NCBI GenBank assembly: GCA_937879855.1
Contig: CALFMO010000067.1
Coordinates: forward strand, 62,001 to 126,000
DNA: 64,000 nt
Reading direction: 5' to 3'
Origin: an uncultured Acidobacteriaceae bacterium
Lineage (GTDB): Bacteria > Acidobacteriota > Terriglobia > Terriglobales > Acidobacteriaceae
Positions 36,693 through 45,468 of this stretch are shown here, piece by piece. Position 1 is the first letter of the stretch; each line of letters starts with the position of its first letter. Position numbers and translations under genes: made by a program. A model generated the notes under the pieces. The model had not been told where the DNA came from. It saw only the letters and a program-made list of their open reading frames with translations, and did not search any database.

Positions 36693-37481
36693 ATGGGGGC
36701 AACAAGAAAGACAGGCTTCGTGAGAGCGGCCGGTGCGCTGCTGGCAGTCGGGCTGTTGGGCGCAACGCTCATGGCCGAGACTGGCGCGGCCTCGCGGTAC
36801 GACAATCAGATTCAGACGACTGTGTCGCAGAAACTTGCAGCCAAGCGAGAGTTCAACAACGTCAAGGCCAGCGTAGCAGAAGGGATCGTGACCCTTACCG
36901 GTTCGGTCGATCTTTATCAGGGAAAGCTGGACGCGGCGAAAGTTGCGCGGAAAGCCGCGCACACGCAAGGCGTTCGCAACCTGTTGGATGTGGCTGGTCC
37001 CAACGTGCCGGATGCGCAACTCCAGGAGAAATTGGCCAAGAAGCTGCGTTACGTGCGCGTCGGCTATGACATCACATTCGACTACTTCGCTCTGGCAGTG
37101 AAGGACGGAGTGGTCACAGTTGAGGGTCAGGATCGAACTGGACTGGGACGCGACGAGGCTCTGTTCGACATTGCGACCACGCCAGGCGTGAAGGACGTGA
37201 TCGAGAACATTTCGCTGGAACCCGTTTCGCAGTTCGACGACGGACTGCGCCTGCGGGCACTGCGAGTTATTTATGGTGACTCGGTGTTGAGCAAGTATGC
37301 GATTGATCCGGCGAGTCCGATTCGCATCATCGTCGACAACGGGCACCTGACACTCTACGGTTCGGTCGACAACAAAATGGATAAAGAGGTTGCCGGAATG
37401 CGGGCCAACCAACTCTTCGGCGCCTTCAGCGTCGACAACAAGCTGCAGGTTGAAGGAAAGTCGGGCCAGCAGGGATTGTAA
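36693..37481 (+). CDS. Exported protein with three BON domains
   Basis: Signal peptide (VRAAGALLAVGLLGATLMA) followed by BON-type modules: residues about 40-105 (FNNVKASVAEGIVTLTGSVDLYQGKLDAAK...GVRNLLD), about 112-180 (YDITFDYFALAVKDGVVTVEGQD) and about 190-255 (PIRIIVDNGHLTLYGSVDNKMDKEVAGMRAN). BON domains are thought to bind phospholipid and are common in OsmY-like stress proteins of the envelope. GGAGGTGA precedes the ATG. A strong terminator follows at 37504. Confidence 0.85.
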   Translation: MGATRKTGFVRAAGALLAVGLLGATLMAETGAASRYDNQIQTTVSQKLAAKREFNNVKASVAEGIVTLTGSVDLYQGKLDAAKVARKAAHTQGVRNLLDVAGPNVPDAQLQEKLAKKLRYVRVGYDITFDYFALAVKDGVVTVEGQDRTGLGRDEALFDIATTPGVKDVIENISLEPVSQFDDGLRLRALRVIYGDSVLSKYAIDPASPIRIIVDNGHLTLYGSVDNKMDKEVAGMRANQLFGAFSVDNKLQVEGKSGQQGL

Positions 37482-37503
37482 GGTTGATGTAGCGGTGAGG
37501 AAG

Positions 37504-37538
37504 AAGGGTGCGGCCGGGGGCCGCGCCCTTTCTCTTTT
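37504..37538 (+). terminator. Intrinsic terminator after the BON gene
   Basis: AAGGGTGCGGCC-ggg-GGCCGCGCCCTT is a 12-bp stem (one T-G pair) followed by TCTCTTTT, 22 nt past the stop. Confidence 0.8.
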
Positions 37539-37546
37539 GTTGGCGT

Positions 37547-37970
37547 CTATTTCGGTGGCGTGTGTTGGAACGGCAGCTTGGTGTAACGCGCTTTCTCAAC
37601 TTCGATAATCAGAGCGACTCGTCCTTCGGGATTGCGAAACGGGAAGGGCTTTCCAGTGTATTTATGCGAAATGGGATCCATGATCTTCAGATCTGGGTCG
37701 GGTCGGCGCTCGATCACGCGGCCGCGGACTTGGACTTCCTCGTAGGGATCGGTGAAGTCGACTAATGGACAGCGCCACTCGCGGATCGCGACGGGTGTTC
37801 TTTGCCTTGAGCGAATTTTCTCCTGTGCAAACGACGATGTGTTCGGCTTCGCGGCCGACCCACACCGGCACGGACTGCGGCGAACCGTCGGGCATGAGCG
37901 TGGCAAGGTGGGCAAAGTTAGGACGGTCGATTAGATTCTTCGCATCTTTTGTCAGTACGGGCATGGGCAC
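37547..37970 (-). pseudogene. PPOX-class (pyridoxamine 5'-phosphate oxidase-like) gene, frameshifted
   Basis: The first part, from ATG 37970, reads VLTKDAKNLIDRPNFAHLATLMPDGSPQSVPVWVGREAEHIVV to DPRVALSI. The second part continues in another frame with VDFTDPYEEVQVRGRVIERRPDPD to the stop at 37547. This is a typical flavin/F420-dependent PPOX split-barrel sequence of about 140 residues. The frames join if one base is removed near 37763 (minus strand ATTAGTCGAC to ATTGTCGAC). The cause is either a real mutation or a sequencing error. It starts 15 nt after larB on the same strand. Confidence 0.8.
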
Positions 37971-37985
37971 TCCTTAACAGCAGAC

Positions 37986-38735
37986 TCAGGGAAGCCGGTT
38001 GATCAGTGAGGCGACGTAGCCGGCGCCGAATCCATTATCAATATTTACCACGCTGACATTCGATGCGCAGGAGTTGAGCATGCCCAGCAGCGCCGCCATT
38101 CCTTTGAATGACGCGCCATAGCCAACGCTAGTGGGTACGGCGATCACAGGAACGCCGACCAGGCCTCCGACGACGCTGGGCAACGCGCCTTCCATGCCGG
38201 CGCAAACTATGACCACGCGCGCCCGGGTCAGCGCCTCGCGATTAGCCAGGAGGCGATGAATGCCAGCGACCCCGACGTCGTAGAAATGTTCTACGTCGTT
38301 GCCCATGACTTCCGCAGTCACAACGGCCTCTTCGGCCACGGGGATGTCGCTGGTTCCAGCGGAGACGACGGCGACGATGCCTTTGCCATATTTCGTGGGA
38401 TCACGCTGCAGGACGATGGCGCGGGCAAGGTCGCGATATTCCGCGGCGCGAACTTTTTTCTTGACCGCGGCAAATTGTTTTTCATTGACGCGCGTGGCCA
38501 GGATGTTGCCGCCGTGCTTGGCGAGGCGGGTGAAAATTCCCGCGACTTGTGCCGGCGTCTTGCCCTCCCCGAGAATCACTTCAGGCATGCCATTCCGCAG
38601 AAAACGGTGATGATCGACTTTAGCGAAGCCCAAATCTTCGAACGGCAGATGACGGAGGCGGGCGACCCCTTCGTCGGGCGTGAGTTTGCCTTTGCGGACT
38701 TCGTCGAAAAGTTTGCGGATGGATTCAGCGTTCAA
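37986..38735 (-). CDS. larB: LarB, nickel-pincer cofactor biosynthesis carboxylase
   Basis: PurE-like enzyme that carboxylates and hydrolyses nicotinate adenine dinucleotide in the synthesis of the lactate racemase Ni-pincer cofactor. The N-terminal region (RLRHLPFEDLGFAKVDHHRFLRNGMPEVILGEGKTP) and the PurE-like core GIVAVVSAGTSDIPVAEEAVVTAEVMG near residue 127 are diagnostic. CAGMEGALPSVVGGLVGVPVIAVPTSVGYG near 187 is also diagnostic. The length of 249 is normal. No larC, larE or larA is in the window. It is downstream of a ChaN-like gene (72-nt gap with repeat), with a broken PPOX gene after it. Confidence 0.92.
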   Translation of the reverse strand: MNAESIRKLFDEVRKGKLTPDEGVARLRHLPFEDLGFAKVDHHRFLRNGMPEVILGEGKTPAQVAGIFTRLAKHGGNILATRVNEKQFAAVKKKVRAAEYRDLARAIVLQRDPTKYGKGIVAVVSAGTSDIPVAEEAVVTAEVMGNDVEHFYDVGVAGIHRLLANREALTRARVVIVCAGMEGALPSVVGGLVGVPVIAVPTSVGYGASFKGMAALLGMLNSCASNVSVVNIDNGFGAGYVASLINRLP

Positions 38736-38738
38736 AGA

Positions 38739-38770
38739 AGCACTCAGCGTCCGGCTGTGAGCATTCAGCC
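38739..38770. repeat. Heptamer-like tract upstream of larB
   Basis: AGCACTCAGCGTCCGGCTGTGAGCATTCAGCC lies just upstream of larB. It is degenerate, but has the same GCACTCA/GCATTCA words as 31141-31180. Confidence 0.45.
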
Positions 38771-38807
38771 GAGAAATTCTAGATTAGCACTTCGAGCGGA
38801 GATCAGT

Positions 38808-40397
38808 TCAGGCGTGAGCGGATCGCGAGGGCGGACGAGAAATCGCCCGGACTTTGGCGATCACGGTCGCGCAAACTTTGCGGGCCATCCCGGGCTCATC
38901 GAGGTGAGCGAGAAAAAGGCGGCGCAAGCCGCTGGGTGCGACTTTGCCAGCGAGATAGGCGTCATAGATCCGGCTGCCGATGCGACAACCCAAGTCCTGG
39001 GCGATGGAGTCGAACTTGCCTTTGTCGGAGCGAATAGCAGCCTGCGCCAGTTTTTCACAAGCTGCGCGAGAGATGGGCAACGAGTCTTCAACTGCGGGGC
39101 GCGAAGGATAGAGCACTCTGGAGCCGAAATAGGCCACCGCATCTTCGATTACGCGCGCATAGAAATCGTCGACCGGATTTTTGCGGCCGCTGTTGCCATT
39201 TTGTTCAACGTTGCCGTTCAGACGCTGCGGCAGCCCCTGGCATGCCTGATGCAGGAAGCGGGTCGCATCTTCAGCGGCGTGCAGCATCTGAAATTCGCGG
39301 ACATAAAAAGCGTTAACTTGCGGCAGGTAAGCGCTGCCACGTTCTTCAACGCGCGCGAGCATGGCTCCGCGCTCCGCTTCGTCAATGCCATTGCGCGACA
39401 GCAGGCGGCGCAGCATTCCTTCGGACGAGGCGCCATAAACCTCCGGCAGCATGTCGACCAGGAATTTGGGCTGCGTGCTATTGTGCGGTGAGTACCGGTT
39501 GATTTCGAGAAAGCGGACCAGGCTATCGATCAGGTTGTAGATGGTGGGGGTGAAGTCGGGACCGTCGTCGCAGCGGCTCCACTGATCGAGAAATAGGCGG
39601 TAGCTTTCATACTTTTCCAGCGGGGTGGCGTTGAAGACGCACAGCACTTCATCGTTGACGCGAACGGCGTCCACCTTGGGAGTGGGCTCTCCGGCGGCGC
39701 GCCAGTAGAGCGCGTCGATGTTCTGCAGTACGGTAAGAATTTTCGCCTCCGGCATGAACTGGTGCAGTTCCCGCGGCAAATGGCTGGGAGCAAGATGTGA
39801 CTCGCCAAACAACACAAAAATCACGGCGTCGGGATGGCGCAGTCGGATTTCGGCGATTTTGGCGGCGGCGTGACGATCGCGTGCGCCGATCTTGCGCAGA
39901 TCCTCGCGCGATATACAGTCGAGGCCATAGAGGGCGTCGGCGTGATCGCGCGCCGTAACCAGTAAGTTGTAAAACGGCGTCCAATCATATCCCCAGTCGA
40001 GGTCGAAGCGAATGCGCTGGCGAAGTTCGCTCTCGTCGATTTCGCGGCGCCACCACTCGTCGAGAATGTGCTGGTCGCGGGCGTAAATGGTTTCAACTCC
40101 AAGCACCACCGGACGGTCGCCCGCCAGCGCGCGCTGCTCGAACAACGATGCGGCGTGGCGCTGCGCGGCCGGCAACGCATGGTAGTCGCCGATGAGGACT
40201 ACGTCGGCGGAATGCAACGCGCTTTGAATCTGGGCAGAGTCGAGCACGGAATCGTAACTGCGAAAGGCCTGGCTGAATTCCCGAAGATATTTGCGCCGGT
40301 GGTGCGAGTCCTGGGCGCGGATTTCGCGCTCCACTCCCGCCAGCGCATGCAACTGAGCAGCGCTCCGGCGAGATCGAAGATTGGCGGTGCTGGCCAT
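38808..40397 (-). CDS. ChaN-like (Tiki superfamily) protein
   Basis: Residues 60-290 match the ChaN/haem-binding-uptake domain of the Tiki superfamily: VVLIGDYHALPAAQRHAASLFEQ near residue 68, VVLGVETIYARDQHILDEWW, and VIFVLFGESHLAPSHLPREL near 194. The Asp-His, Glu and Glu-x-His residues of the putative metal/haem site are present. The C-terminal 230 residues have no domain I recognise. There is no signal peptide, so a cytoplasmic location is likely. It is upstream of larB and divergent from ubiX. Confidence 0.75.
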   Translation of the reverse strand: MASTANLRSRRSAAQLHALAGVEREIRAQDSHHRRKYLREFSQAFRSYDSVLDSAQIQSALHSADVVLIGDYHALPAAQRHAASLFEQRALAGDRPVVLGVETIYARDQHILDEWWRREIDESELRQRIRFDLDWGYDWTPFYNLLVTARDHADALYGLDCISREDLRKIGARDRHAAAKIAEIRLRHPDAVIFVLFGESHLAPSHLPRELHQFMPEAKILTVLQNIDALYWRAAGEPTPKVDAVRVNDEVLCVFNATPLEKYESYRLFLDQWSRCDDGPDFTPTIYNLIDSLVRFLEINRYSPHNSTQPKFLVDMLPEVYGASSEGMLRRLLSRNGIDEAERGAMLARVEERGSAYLPQVNAFYVREFQMLHAAEDATRFLHQACQGLPQRLNGNVEQNGNSGRKNPVDDFYARVIEDAVAYFGSRVLYPSRPAVEDSLPISRAACEKLAQAAIRSDKGKFDSIAQDLGCRIGSRIYDAYLAGKVAPSGLRRLFLAHLDEPGMARKVCATVIAKVRAISRPPSRSAHA

Positions 40398-40399
40398 AA

Positions 40400-40431
40400 A
40401 TCAGCTTCTAGCTTTTAGCTCCTAGCTTTTA
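40400..40431. repeat. Heptamer tract between chaN-like gene and ubiX
   Basis: CTAGCTT-TTAGCTC-CTAGCTT-TTA repeats with a 7-bp period in the short divergent gap. Confidence 0.6.
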
Positions 40432-40485
40432 TCCCTTCATCTTGACTTCCACTTCACCTACTACCTATGCTCCGTTGTCGGGGCA

Positions 40486-41121
40486 ATGCTCCAAATTGCT
40501 TCGCCCGGAGGCCTTTTGCCCAACCATCCGCCGCAGAATCTGACCATCGCTACCACGGGGGCCAGCGGGGCTATTTTCCTGCGGCAGTTGCTGCTTGCCG
40601 TGGAAGGCGACCGGCGCGTCGAGACAGTAAACTTCGTCGCTTCCGACAGCGCGCTGCGGGTCATGGCCGAAGAGTTGGGCCTGAAAGGCCGGTCCAACCT
40701 GGTGGGCCAGATTCTCGGCGGTCGCACTTCCCGAAAAATCAAAGTTCAATCGAACGCCGACATCGGGGCTAACGTGGCCAGCGGTTCTTATCCCGCCAAT
40801 GCCATGATCGTGATCCCATGCAGCGTGGGCACTTTGGCCCGTATCGCCAACGGCGTCGCTTCCCACCTGATCGAGCGCGCGGCTGACGTCGCTCTCAAAG
40901 AGAAGCGTCCGCTGGTGCTGTGCGTGCGCGAGACGCCGCTCAACCAAATCCACATCCGCAACATGTATCGGGCCGCCGACGCCGGGGCCACGGTCTTCCC
41001 GTTGATCCCGGCCTTCTATTACGGCCCTGCTTCATTAGATGAAATGGCTCGCGAATTCGCCTATCGCGTGCTGGCTCATCTAGGCCTTCCCCAGCCCGCC
41101 GCCTTTCGTTGGAAAGGCTGA
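40486..41121 (+). CDS. ubiX: UbiX-family flavin prenyltransferase
   Basis: Makes prenylated FMN, the cofactor of UbiD decarboxylases. LTIATTGASGAIFLRQLLLAVE near residue 19 is the flavin-binding start. SNADIGANVASGSYPANAMIVIPCSVGTLARIANG near 85 is conserved, as are RPLVLCVRETPLNQIHIRNM near 140 and the FPLIPAFYYGPASLDEM ending. No UbiD partner lies next to it. It is divergent from the ChaN-like gene. The first 17 residues are poorly conserved. Confidence 0.93.
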   Translation: MLQIASPGGLLPNHPPQNLTIATTGASGAIFLRQLLLAVEGDRRVETVNFVASDSALRVMAEELGLKGRSNLVGQILGGRTSRKIKVQSNADIGANVASGSYPANAMIVIPCSVGTLARIANGVASHLIERAADVALKEKRPLVLCVRETPLNQIHIRNMYRAADAGATVFPLIPAFYYGPASLDEMAREFAYRVLAHLGLPQPAAFRWKG

Positions 41122-41227
41122 CAGCACAATGACTTGGCGGCCTAAGGAAAATTCTCAGCCACCTCAGTAATATCGGCGGCGGGAGCCTAGGATTTCAGTG
41201 TAGAGAGCCAAAGGTGCAGGGGGCAGA

Positions 41228-41253
41228 TGCCCGCCGGTCATGTACGGGCGGGG
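41228..41253. other. GC-rich hairpin between ubiX and monooxygenase
   Basis: CCCGCC-ggtcatgta-CGGGCGGG forms an imperfect stem. The remainder of the 226-bp gap shows no gene or repeat I recognise. Confidence 0.35.
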
Positions 41254-41347
41254 GCGGCGAAATTCCCAGCCCGAAAAAGGGCGGGTCTTGAGGCGCCAGG
41301 GCTCATCTGTTTAGGAATAAGCCGGTTCAGCAAAATTGAATAAGACC

Positions 41348-42565
41348 ATGCAAACCCAGTGCTGCATCGTCGGCGGAGGCCCCGCCGGCATGATGCTGGG
41401 CTTTCTGCTGGCTCGCGCCGGCATCGACGTCGTGGTACTGGAGAAGCATCAGGACTTTCTGCGTGATTTCCGGGGCGACACAATTCATCCGTCGACCCTG
41501 GAGTTGATGTGGGAACTCGGCATCCTCGAGGAGTTCCTCAAACGTCCGCATCAGGAAGAGCGTGAACTGGCTGGCCAGGTCGGCAACGAAACCGTGAAAA
41601 TAGGCGACTTCACCCACCTTCCGACTCATTGCAAATTCCTCGCGTTCATGCCGCAGTGGGAGTTCCTGAACTTCATTCTCGAACAAGCAAAAAAGTATTC
41701 AGGATTCCACGTGATGATGCGGGCGGAGGCGACCGACCTGCTCGAAAACGATGGACGCATTGCCGGAGTAAAGGCAAAGACTCCCAATGGAGATGTGGAG
41801 ATTCGAGCGCCGCTCACTGTTGGCGCCGATGGGCGGCGGTCAACAGTGCGAGATCGTGCCGGGCTTTCAATCATCGATTTGGGTGCGCCGATGGATGTGT
41901 TGTGGATGAGACTTAGCTCTCGCGAGGGTGATCCCGGCCAAACTCTGGGTCGGGCCGAAACCGGCAAAGTGTTTGTGATGATCTATCGCAAGGATTACTG
42001 GCAATGCGGGCTCGTGATCCCTAAAGGCGCGGCGGATGCCCTTCGCGAGCGAGGGATTGAAAAATTTCGTGAAGAGATCGCGAATCTTCAACCATTCCTG
42101 CGAGATCGCGTCGGCGAACTGCGGGACTGGAATGACGTGAGCCTGCTGACGGTGAAGGTGGATCGCTTAAAGCAGTGGTCCCGCCCGGGTCTTCTATGCA
42201 TTGGCGACGCCGCGCATGCGATGTCGCCGGTGGGCGGCGTGGGCATCAATCTTGCGATTCAGGATGCGGTGGCCGCGGCAAATCTGTTGTACGGAAAATT
42301 GGCTTCGGGGAATGTAACCGACAACGACCTGCACGCGGTGCAGTGGCGCAGGGAGTTTCCGACGCGCGCCACGCAGAAGTTGCAAGTGGTGGTGCAAAAT
42401 CGAGTAATCCGGCGAGTTCTCTCCAGTTCTCAGCCACTGACGCTGCCCTGGCCGCTCAGATTGCTGCGCCGATGGCCTTACTTGCGCCGCATTCCTGCCC
42501 GCATCATCGGAATCGGATTCCGTCCGGAACACGTGCGCACGCCTGAGGTAACGCGCGGTTCGTAA
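41348..42565 (+). CDS. FAD-dependent monooxygenase (UbiH/PHBH family)
   Basis: Class A flavoprotein hydroxylase. The Rossmann start CCIVGGGPAGMMLGFLLARAGIDVVVLEKH is at residue 4. The DG motif TVGADGRRSTVRDRAG lies near 160, and the GD motif LLCIGDAAHAMSPVGGVGINLAIQDA near 280. The ATG at 41348 precedes the dinucleotide-binding strand directly; a TTG 12 nt upstream is less likely. The substrate is not predictable; polyketides, aromatic acids and quinone precursors are all known for the family. It sits near ubiX, but the 226-bp gap argues against an operon. Confidence 0.85.
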   Translation: MQTQCCIVGGGPAGMMLGFLLARAGIDVVVLEKHQDFLRDFRGDTIHPSTLELMWELGILEEFLKRPHQEERELAGQVGNETVKIGDFTHLPTHCKFLAFMPQWEFLNFILEQAKKYSGFHVMMRAEATDLLENDGRIAGVKAKTPNGDVEIRAPLTVGADGRRSTVRDRAGLSIIDLGAPMDVLWMRLSSREGDPGQTLGRAETGKVFVMIYRKDYWQCGLVIPKGAADALRERGIEKFREEIANLQPFLRDRVGELRDWNDVSLLTVKVDRLKQWSRPGLLCIGDAAHAMSPVGGVGINLAIQDAVAAANLLYGKLASGNVTDNDLHAVQWRREFPTRATQKLQVVVQNRVIRRVLSSSQPLTLPWPLRLLRRWPYLRRIPARIIGIGFRPEHVRTPEVTRGS

Positions 42566-42656
42566 GCGAGTATTTTCTGATTTGCCCTCACGGCGCGATG
42601 CTACTATCTCAGGCTTGAACGTTCTTTCGTCATTCCACCGAGACTGCGGACATTCT

Positions 42657-43529
42657 ATGTTTCAGAAGCAAACGATCTCTCGGACCTTTCGCCGCGAAAA
42701 GCGAGCCCTCTTTCTTGAGCTGCTGATCGTACTCCTGTTTTCCGGCATACAAGGTTCTTCCGCGGACGAACGGAATCCTTTGGCGGGCAGTGCCAAGGCG
42801 GCGAAGGCAGGGGAGTACGAGTTCCGCATAAACTGCGCGCTATGTCACGGACTGGGTGCGCGGGGTGGAGGGCGCGGGCCGGATCTGACACGGGCGGTAA
42901 AGAAACACACGCACAACGACGCGGAGATGTTTCAGGTCATCAGCAACGGAATTCCCGGAACCGCGATGCCGGCCAATGGAACCAACGGGCAGGGCGTGGG
43001 GATGACGGACGAAGAGATTTGGCAGATCATCACCTACATTCGAAGCCAGGAGGTGAAGGCTCCGGCTCATCCGGCTGGCAATGCAGCGCACGGCAAAGAA
43101 TTGTTTTACGGCGATGCGAACTGCTCCCTATGTCACATGATTGAGGGCAAGGGCGGACGGCTTGGGCCTGATTTGACCGGAGTGGGCGGTTCGCGTACGC
43201 GCGCGGCAGTCATCGATTCGGTGCGCGATCCGAGCCGGAGGCTGGCTTGGGGATTGACCGAGGCGACCAAAGAGTTTCCGCAGGAATATGAGACCGCAAC
43301 CGCGGTCACTAAGGACGGGAAGGAAATCAAGGGCGTGACGCTGAATGAAGACAGCTTCAGCGTGCAGATCATGGACACCAGCGAGCAAATTCATTTGCTG
43401 GAGAAAGACAAATTAAAGTCATTTCAAAAGACCCGGCAGTCAGCGATGCCCTTGTACGGCAAAGACTTGTTGAGCGATAAAGATCTTGAGGACATAGTGG
43501 CCTACTTGACCAGTGTGGGGGCGAAATGA
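42657..43529 (+). CDS. Exported diheme cytochrome c
   Basis: Signal peptide (FLELLIVLLFSGIQGSSA) then two class I cytochrome domains. The first carries CALCH near residue 62, with Met in GTAMPANG. The second carries CSLCH near 157. A C-terminal beta region (ETATAVTKDGKEIKGVTLNEDSFSVQIMD) resembles the Planctomycete-type haem-binding repeat. The ATG at 42657 is chosen for the signal peptide. It overlaps or abuts the PQQ dehydrogenase, so it is the likely electron acceptor for that enzyme. Confidence 0.87.
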   Translation: MFQKQTISRTFRREKRALFLELLIVLLFSGIQGSSADERNPLAGSAKAAKAGEYEFRINCALCHGLGARGGGRGPDLTRAVKKHTHNDAEMFQVISNGIPGTAMPANGTNGQGVGMTDEEIWQIITYIRSQEVKAPAHPAGNAAHGKELFYGDANCSLCHMIEGKGGRLGPDLTGVGGSRTRAAVIDSVRDPSRRLAWGLTEATKEFPQEYETATAVTKDGKEIKGVTLNEDSFSVQIMDTSEQIHLLEKDKLKSFQKTRQSAMPLYGKDLLSDKDLEDIVAYLTSVGAK

Positions 43530-43588
43530 GTTGGCGGGGCTGGAGTGACGGCCGAACAACAGCTTTTGACCGCGAAGAACTCAGAGTA

Positions 43589-45184
43589 ATGCCGCAGAGA
43601 TCGCTGAGGAACGTCACACTAATCTGCATGGCTTGCGGACTTATCGTGGCATCGGCAACCAGTCAGGTTACGTTCGAGCGGCTGGTGAATTCTGCCAAGG
43701 AGCCGCAGAACTGGATGACTTACTCGGGCGATTATTCCGGGAAGCGGTTCAGCGCGCTCAATCAGATCAATCTGCAAAATGTGCAGAAGATGGTTGCGAA
43801 ATGGGCTTATCAAACGGCAGCGACTGGAAAGCTGGAGACTACGCCGCTGGTGGTCGACGGAATTCTCTACGCAACCGCGCAGGACAACCGTGCGTTTGCG
43901 CTGGATGCGCGGACCGGGCGACCCCTCTGGATGTACCAGAGGCAGTTGCCGGGAGACATTCGTCCGTGCTGCGGGCGGGTGAATCGCGGGCTGGCGATTT
44001 TGGGTGACAAAGTGTTTCTCGGGACGCTCGATGCACACATCATCGCGCTTGATGCGAAAACCGGAAACGTCGTGTGGGACAAAGTCGCGGCCGACTATCG
44101 CACCGGGCACAGCTTTACGGTGGCTCCGCTGGCGGTGAAGGATCTCGTGGTGATCGGCGTTTCCGGCGGGGAATATGGCGTGCGCGGATTCATTGACGCT
44201 TACGACGCCGCAACGGGCGACCGAAAGTGGCGCTTCTATACGGTACCGGGGCCGGGCGAACCCGGGCACGACAGTTGGCAGGGTGATTCGTGGAAGGTGG
44301 GCGGAGCTCCGGCGTGGAACACCGGGACGTACGATCCGGCCACGAATCAGATTTTCTGGCCTACGGGAAATCCTGCGCCGTCCAATCGCGGCGAGGGGCG
44401 CGCGGGCGATAACCTCTACAGCAACTCGCTGCTGGCGCTGAACGCCGACACGGGCAAGATGAATTGGTATTTCCAGTTCACCAAGCACGACGAGCATGAT
44501 TGGGATGCGACGCAAGTTCCGGTGATGATCGAAGCGGGCGGCAAGCATCTGATCGCGCAGGCCGACCGCAATGGGTTTTTCTACGTGATCGATCGCAGCA
44601 ACGGCAAACTGATTTCGGCAACGGCTTACGGCAAGACCACTTGGAGCGATACGAAGGATGCGGAAGGCCGTCCGGTGGCGAACAATCAGGCTTCGCCGAC
44701 TCTCAATGGACGTACGATTTGCCCGGGCGCCCTGGGGACAACGAACTTCATGGCTCCCACTTACGATCCGCAAACGTCGCTGTTCTACGTGACGGCGCGC
44801 GATCAATGCGACACGTTCAGCACGGCACCGCAGCCTTACGAGGCGGGCCACGCGTATTACGGGAGCGCGTATTTTCCGTCAGAAGAGGCTGAACCTTATC
44901 GCGGATTTTTGAAGGCGATCGATCCTACGACCGGGCAGGTGAAGTGGGCGTTCGAGCACACCTCGCCAACCTGGTCGGGCGTACTTTCGACGGCTGGAGG
45001 GCTGCTGTTCTCGGGGGACGCGGAAGGAAATTTCATCGCCTTCGACGCGGCCTCGGGTAAGCCTGTGTGGCACTTTCAGATGGGCGGCGCGGTCTATGCC
45101 GCGCCCATGGCGTTCGCAGTCGATGGCAAAGAATACGTAGCAATAGCCGCGGGCAGCGCGGTGTATGCGTTCGGGCTGCCGTAG
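43589..45184 (+). CDS. PQQ-dependent alcohol dehydrogenase, probably lanthanide type
   Basis: Periplasmic eight-bladed quinoprotein that oxidises primary alcohols. Signal peptide (ICMACGLIVASATSQ); tryptophan-docking blades such as LYATAQDNRAFALDARTGRPLW. A vicinal disulfide pair CC sits in RPCCGRVNRG near residue 131. Metal ligands are seen in SGGEYG and TGNPAPSN. The catalytic Asp in KHDEHDWDATQ near 310 is followed two residues later by a second Asp, the pattern of lanthanide-dependent XoxF/PedH enzymes. The start at 43589 gives the signal peptide; an ATG at 43526 overlaps the cytochrome stop. It is co-transcribed with the diheme cytochrome. Confidence 0.85.
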   Translation: MPQRSLRNVTLICMACGLIVASATSQVTFERLVNSAKEPQNWMTYSGDYSGKRFSALNQINLQNVQKMVAKWAYQTAATGKLETTPLVVDGILYATAQDNRAFALDARTGRPLWMYQRQLPGDIRPCCGRVNRGLAILGDKVFLGTLDAHIIALDAKTGNVVWDKVAADYRTGHSFTVAPLAVKDLVVIGVSGGEYGVRGFIDAYDAATGDRKWRFYTVPGPGEPGHDSWQGDSWKVGGAPAWNTGTYDPATNQIFWPTGNPAPSNRGEGRAGDNLYSNSLLALNADTGKMNWYFQFTKHDEHDWDATQVPVMIEAGGKHLIAQADRNGFFYVIDRSNGKLISATAYGKTTWSDTKDAEGRPVANNQASPTLNGRTICPGALGTTNFMAPTYDPQTSLFYVTARDQCDTFSTAPQPYEAGHAYYGSAYFPSEEAEPYRGFLKAIDPTTGQVKWAFEHTSPTWSGVLSTAGGLLFSGDAEGNFIAFDAASGKPVWHFQMGGAVYAAPMAFAVDGKEYVAIAAGSAVYAFGLP

Positions 45185-45205
45185 CGTTTGTTGACCACTA
45201 GTTTT

Positions 45206-45228
45206 GACTATGATCTAATATAGTAGTC
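45206..45228 (+). promoter_or_regulatory. Candidate autoregulatory operator of the TA pair
   Basis: GACTA (45206-45210) and TAGTC (45224-45228) form an inverted repeat around an AT-rich centre ending directly at the antitoxin ATG. TTGACC at 45191-45196 may be a -35 box. Phd-type antitoxins usually bind such sites. Confidence 0.4.
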
Positions 45229-45468
45229 ATGAAAGAAATTGCAATTTCAGAGTTCAAAGCGAAGTGCCTCGCACTGCTCGATCAGGTACAGAAAACGAAA
45301 AAGCCAATTCGCATAACGCGCTTCGGCAAACCCGTTGCAGAAGTTGTACCAGCCAGTCCGGTCCGGTTAGCAGACTGGATGGGTTCCATGAAGGACCGCA
45401 TCCAGATCCTGGGAGACATTGTCACCCCTGCCAGCGACGAGAGTGACTGGGAGGTTCTTCGCGATTGA
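45229..45468 (+). CDS. Phd/YefM-family antitoxin
   Basis: 79 residues beginning KEIAISEFKAKCLALLDQVQKTKKPIRITRFGKPVAEVVP, the Phd/YefM DNA-binding fold that represses its own operon and neutralises the partner toxin through its C-terminal tail. Its stop overlaps the toxin start by 4 nt, so the two are translationally coupled. Confidence 0.9.
   Translation: MKEIAISEFKAKCLALLDQVQKTKKPIRITRFGKPVAEVVPASPVRLADWMGSMKDRIQILGDIVTPASDESDWEVLRD

Noticed and set aside
38256..39491. 411-codon plus-strand open frame
   Set aside because: Spans the antisense of both larB and the ChaN-like gene, so it cannot be real.
42966..43529. Second cytochrome domain as a separate gene
   Set aside because: It is in frame with the first haem domain and without its own start signal; one diheme protein is the simpler reading.
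43619..44851. 410-codon minus-strand open frame
   Set aside because: Antisense to the PQQ dehydrogenase; Arg-rich and without motifs.
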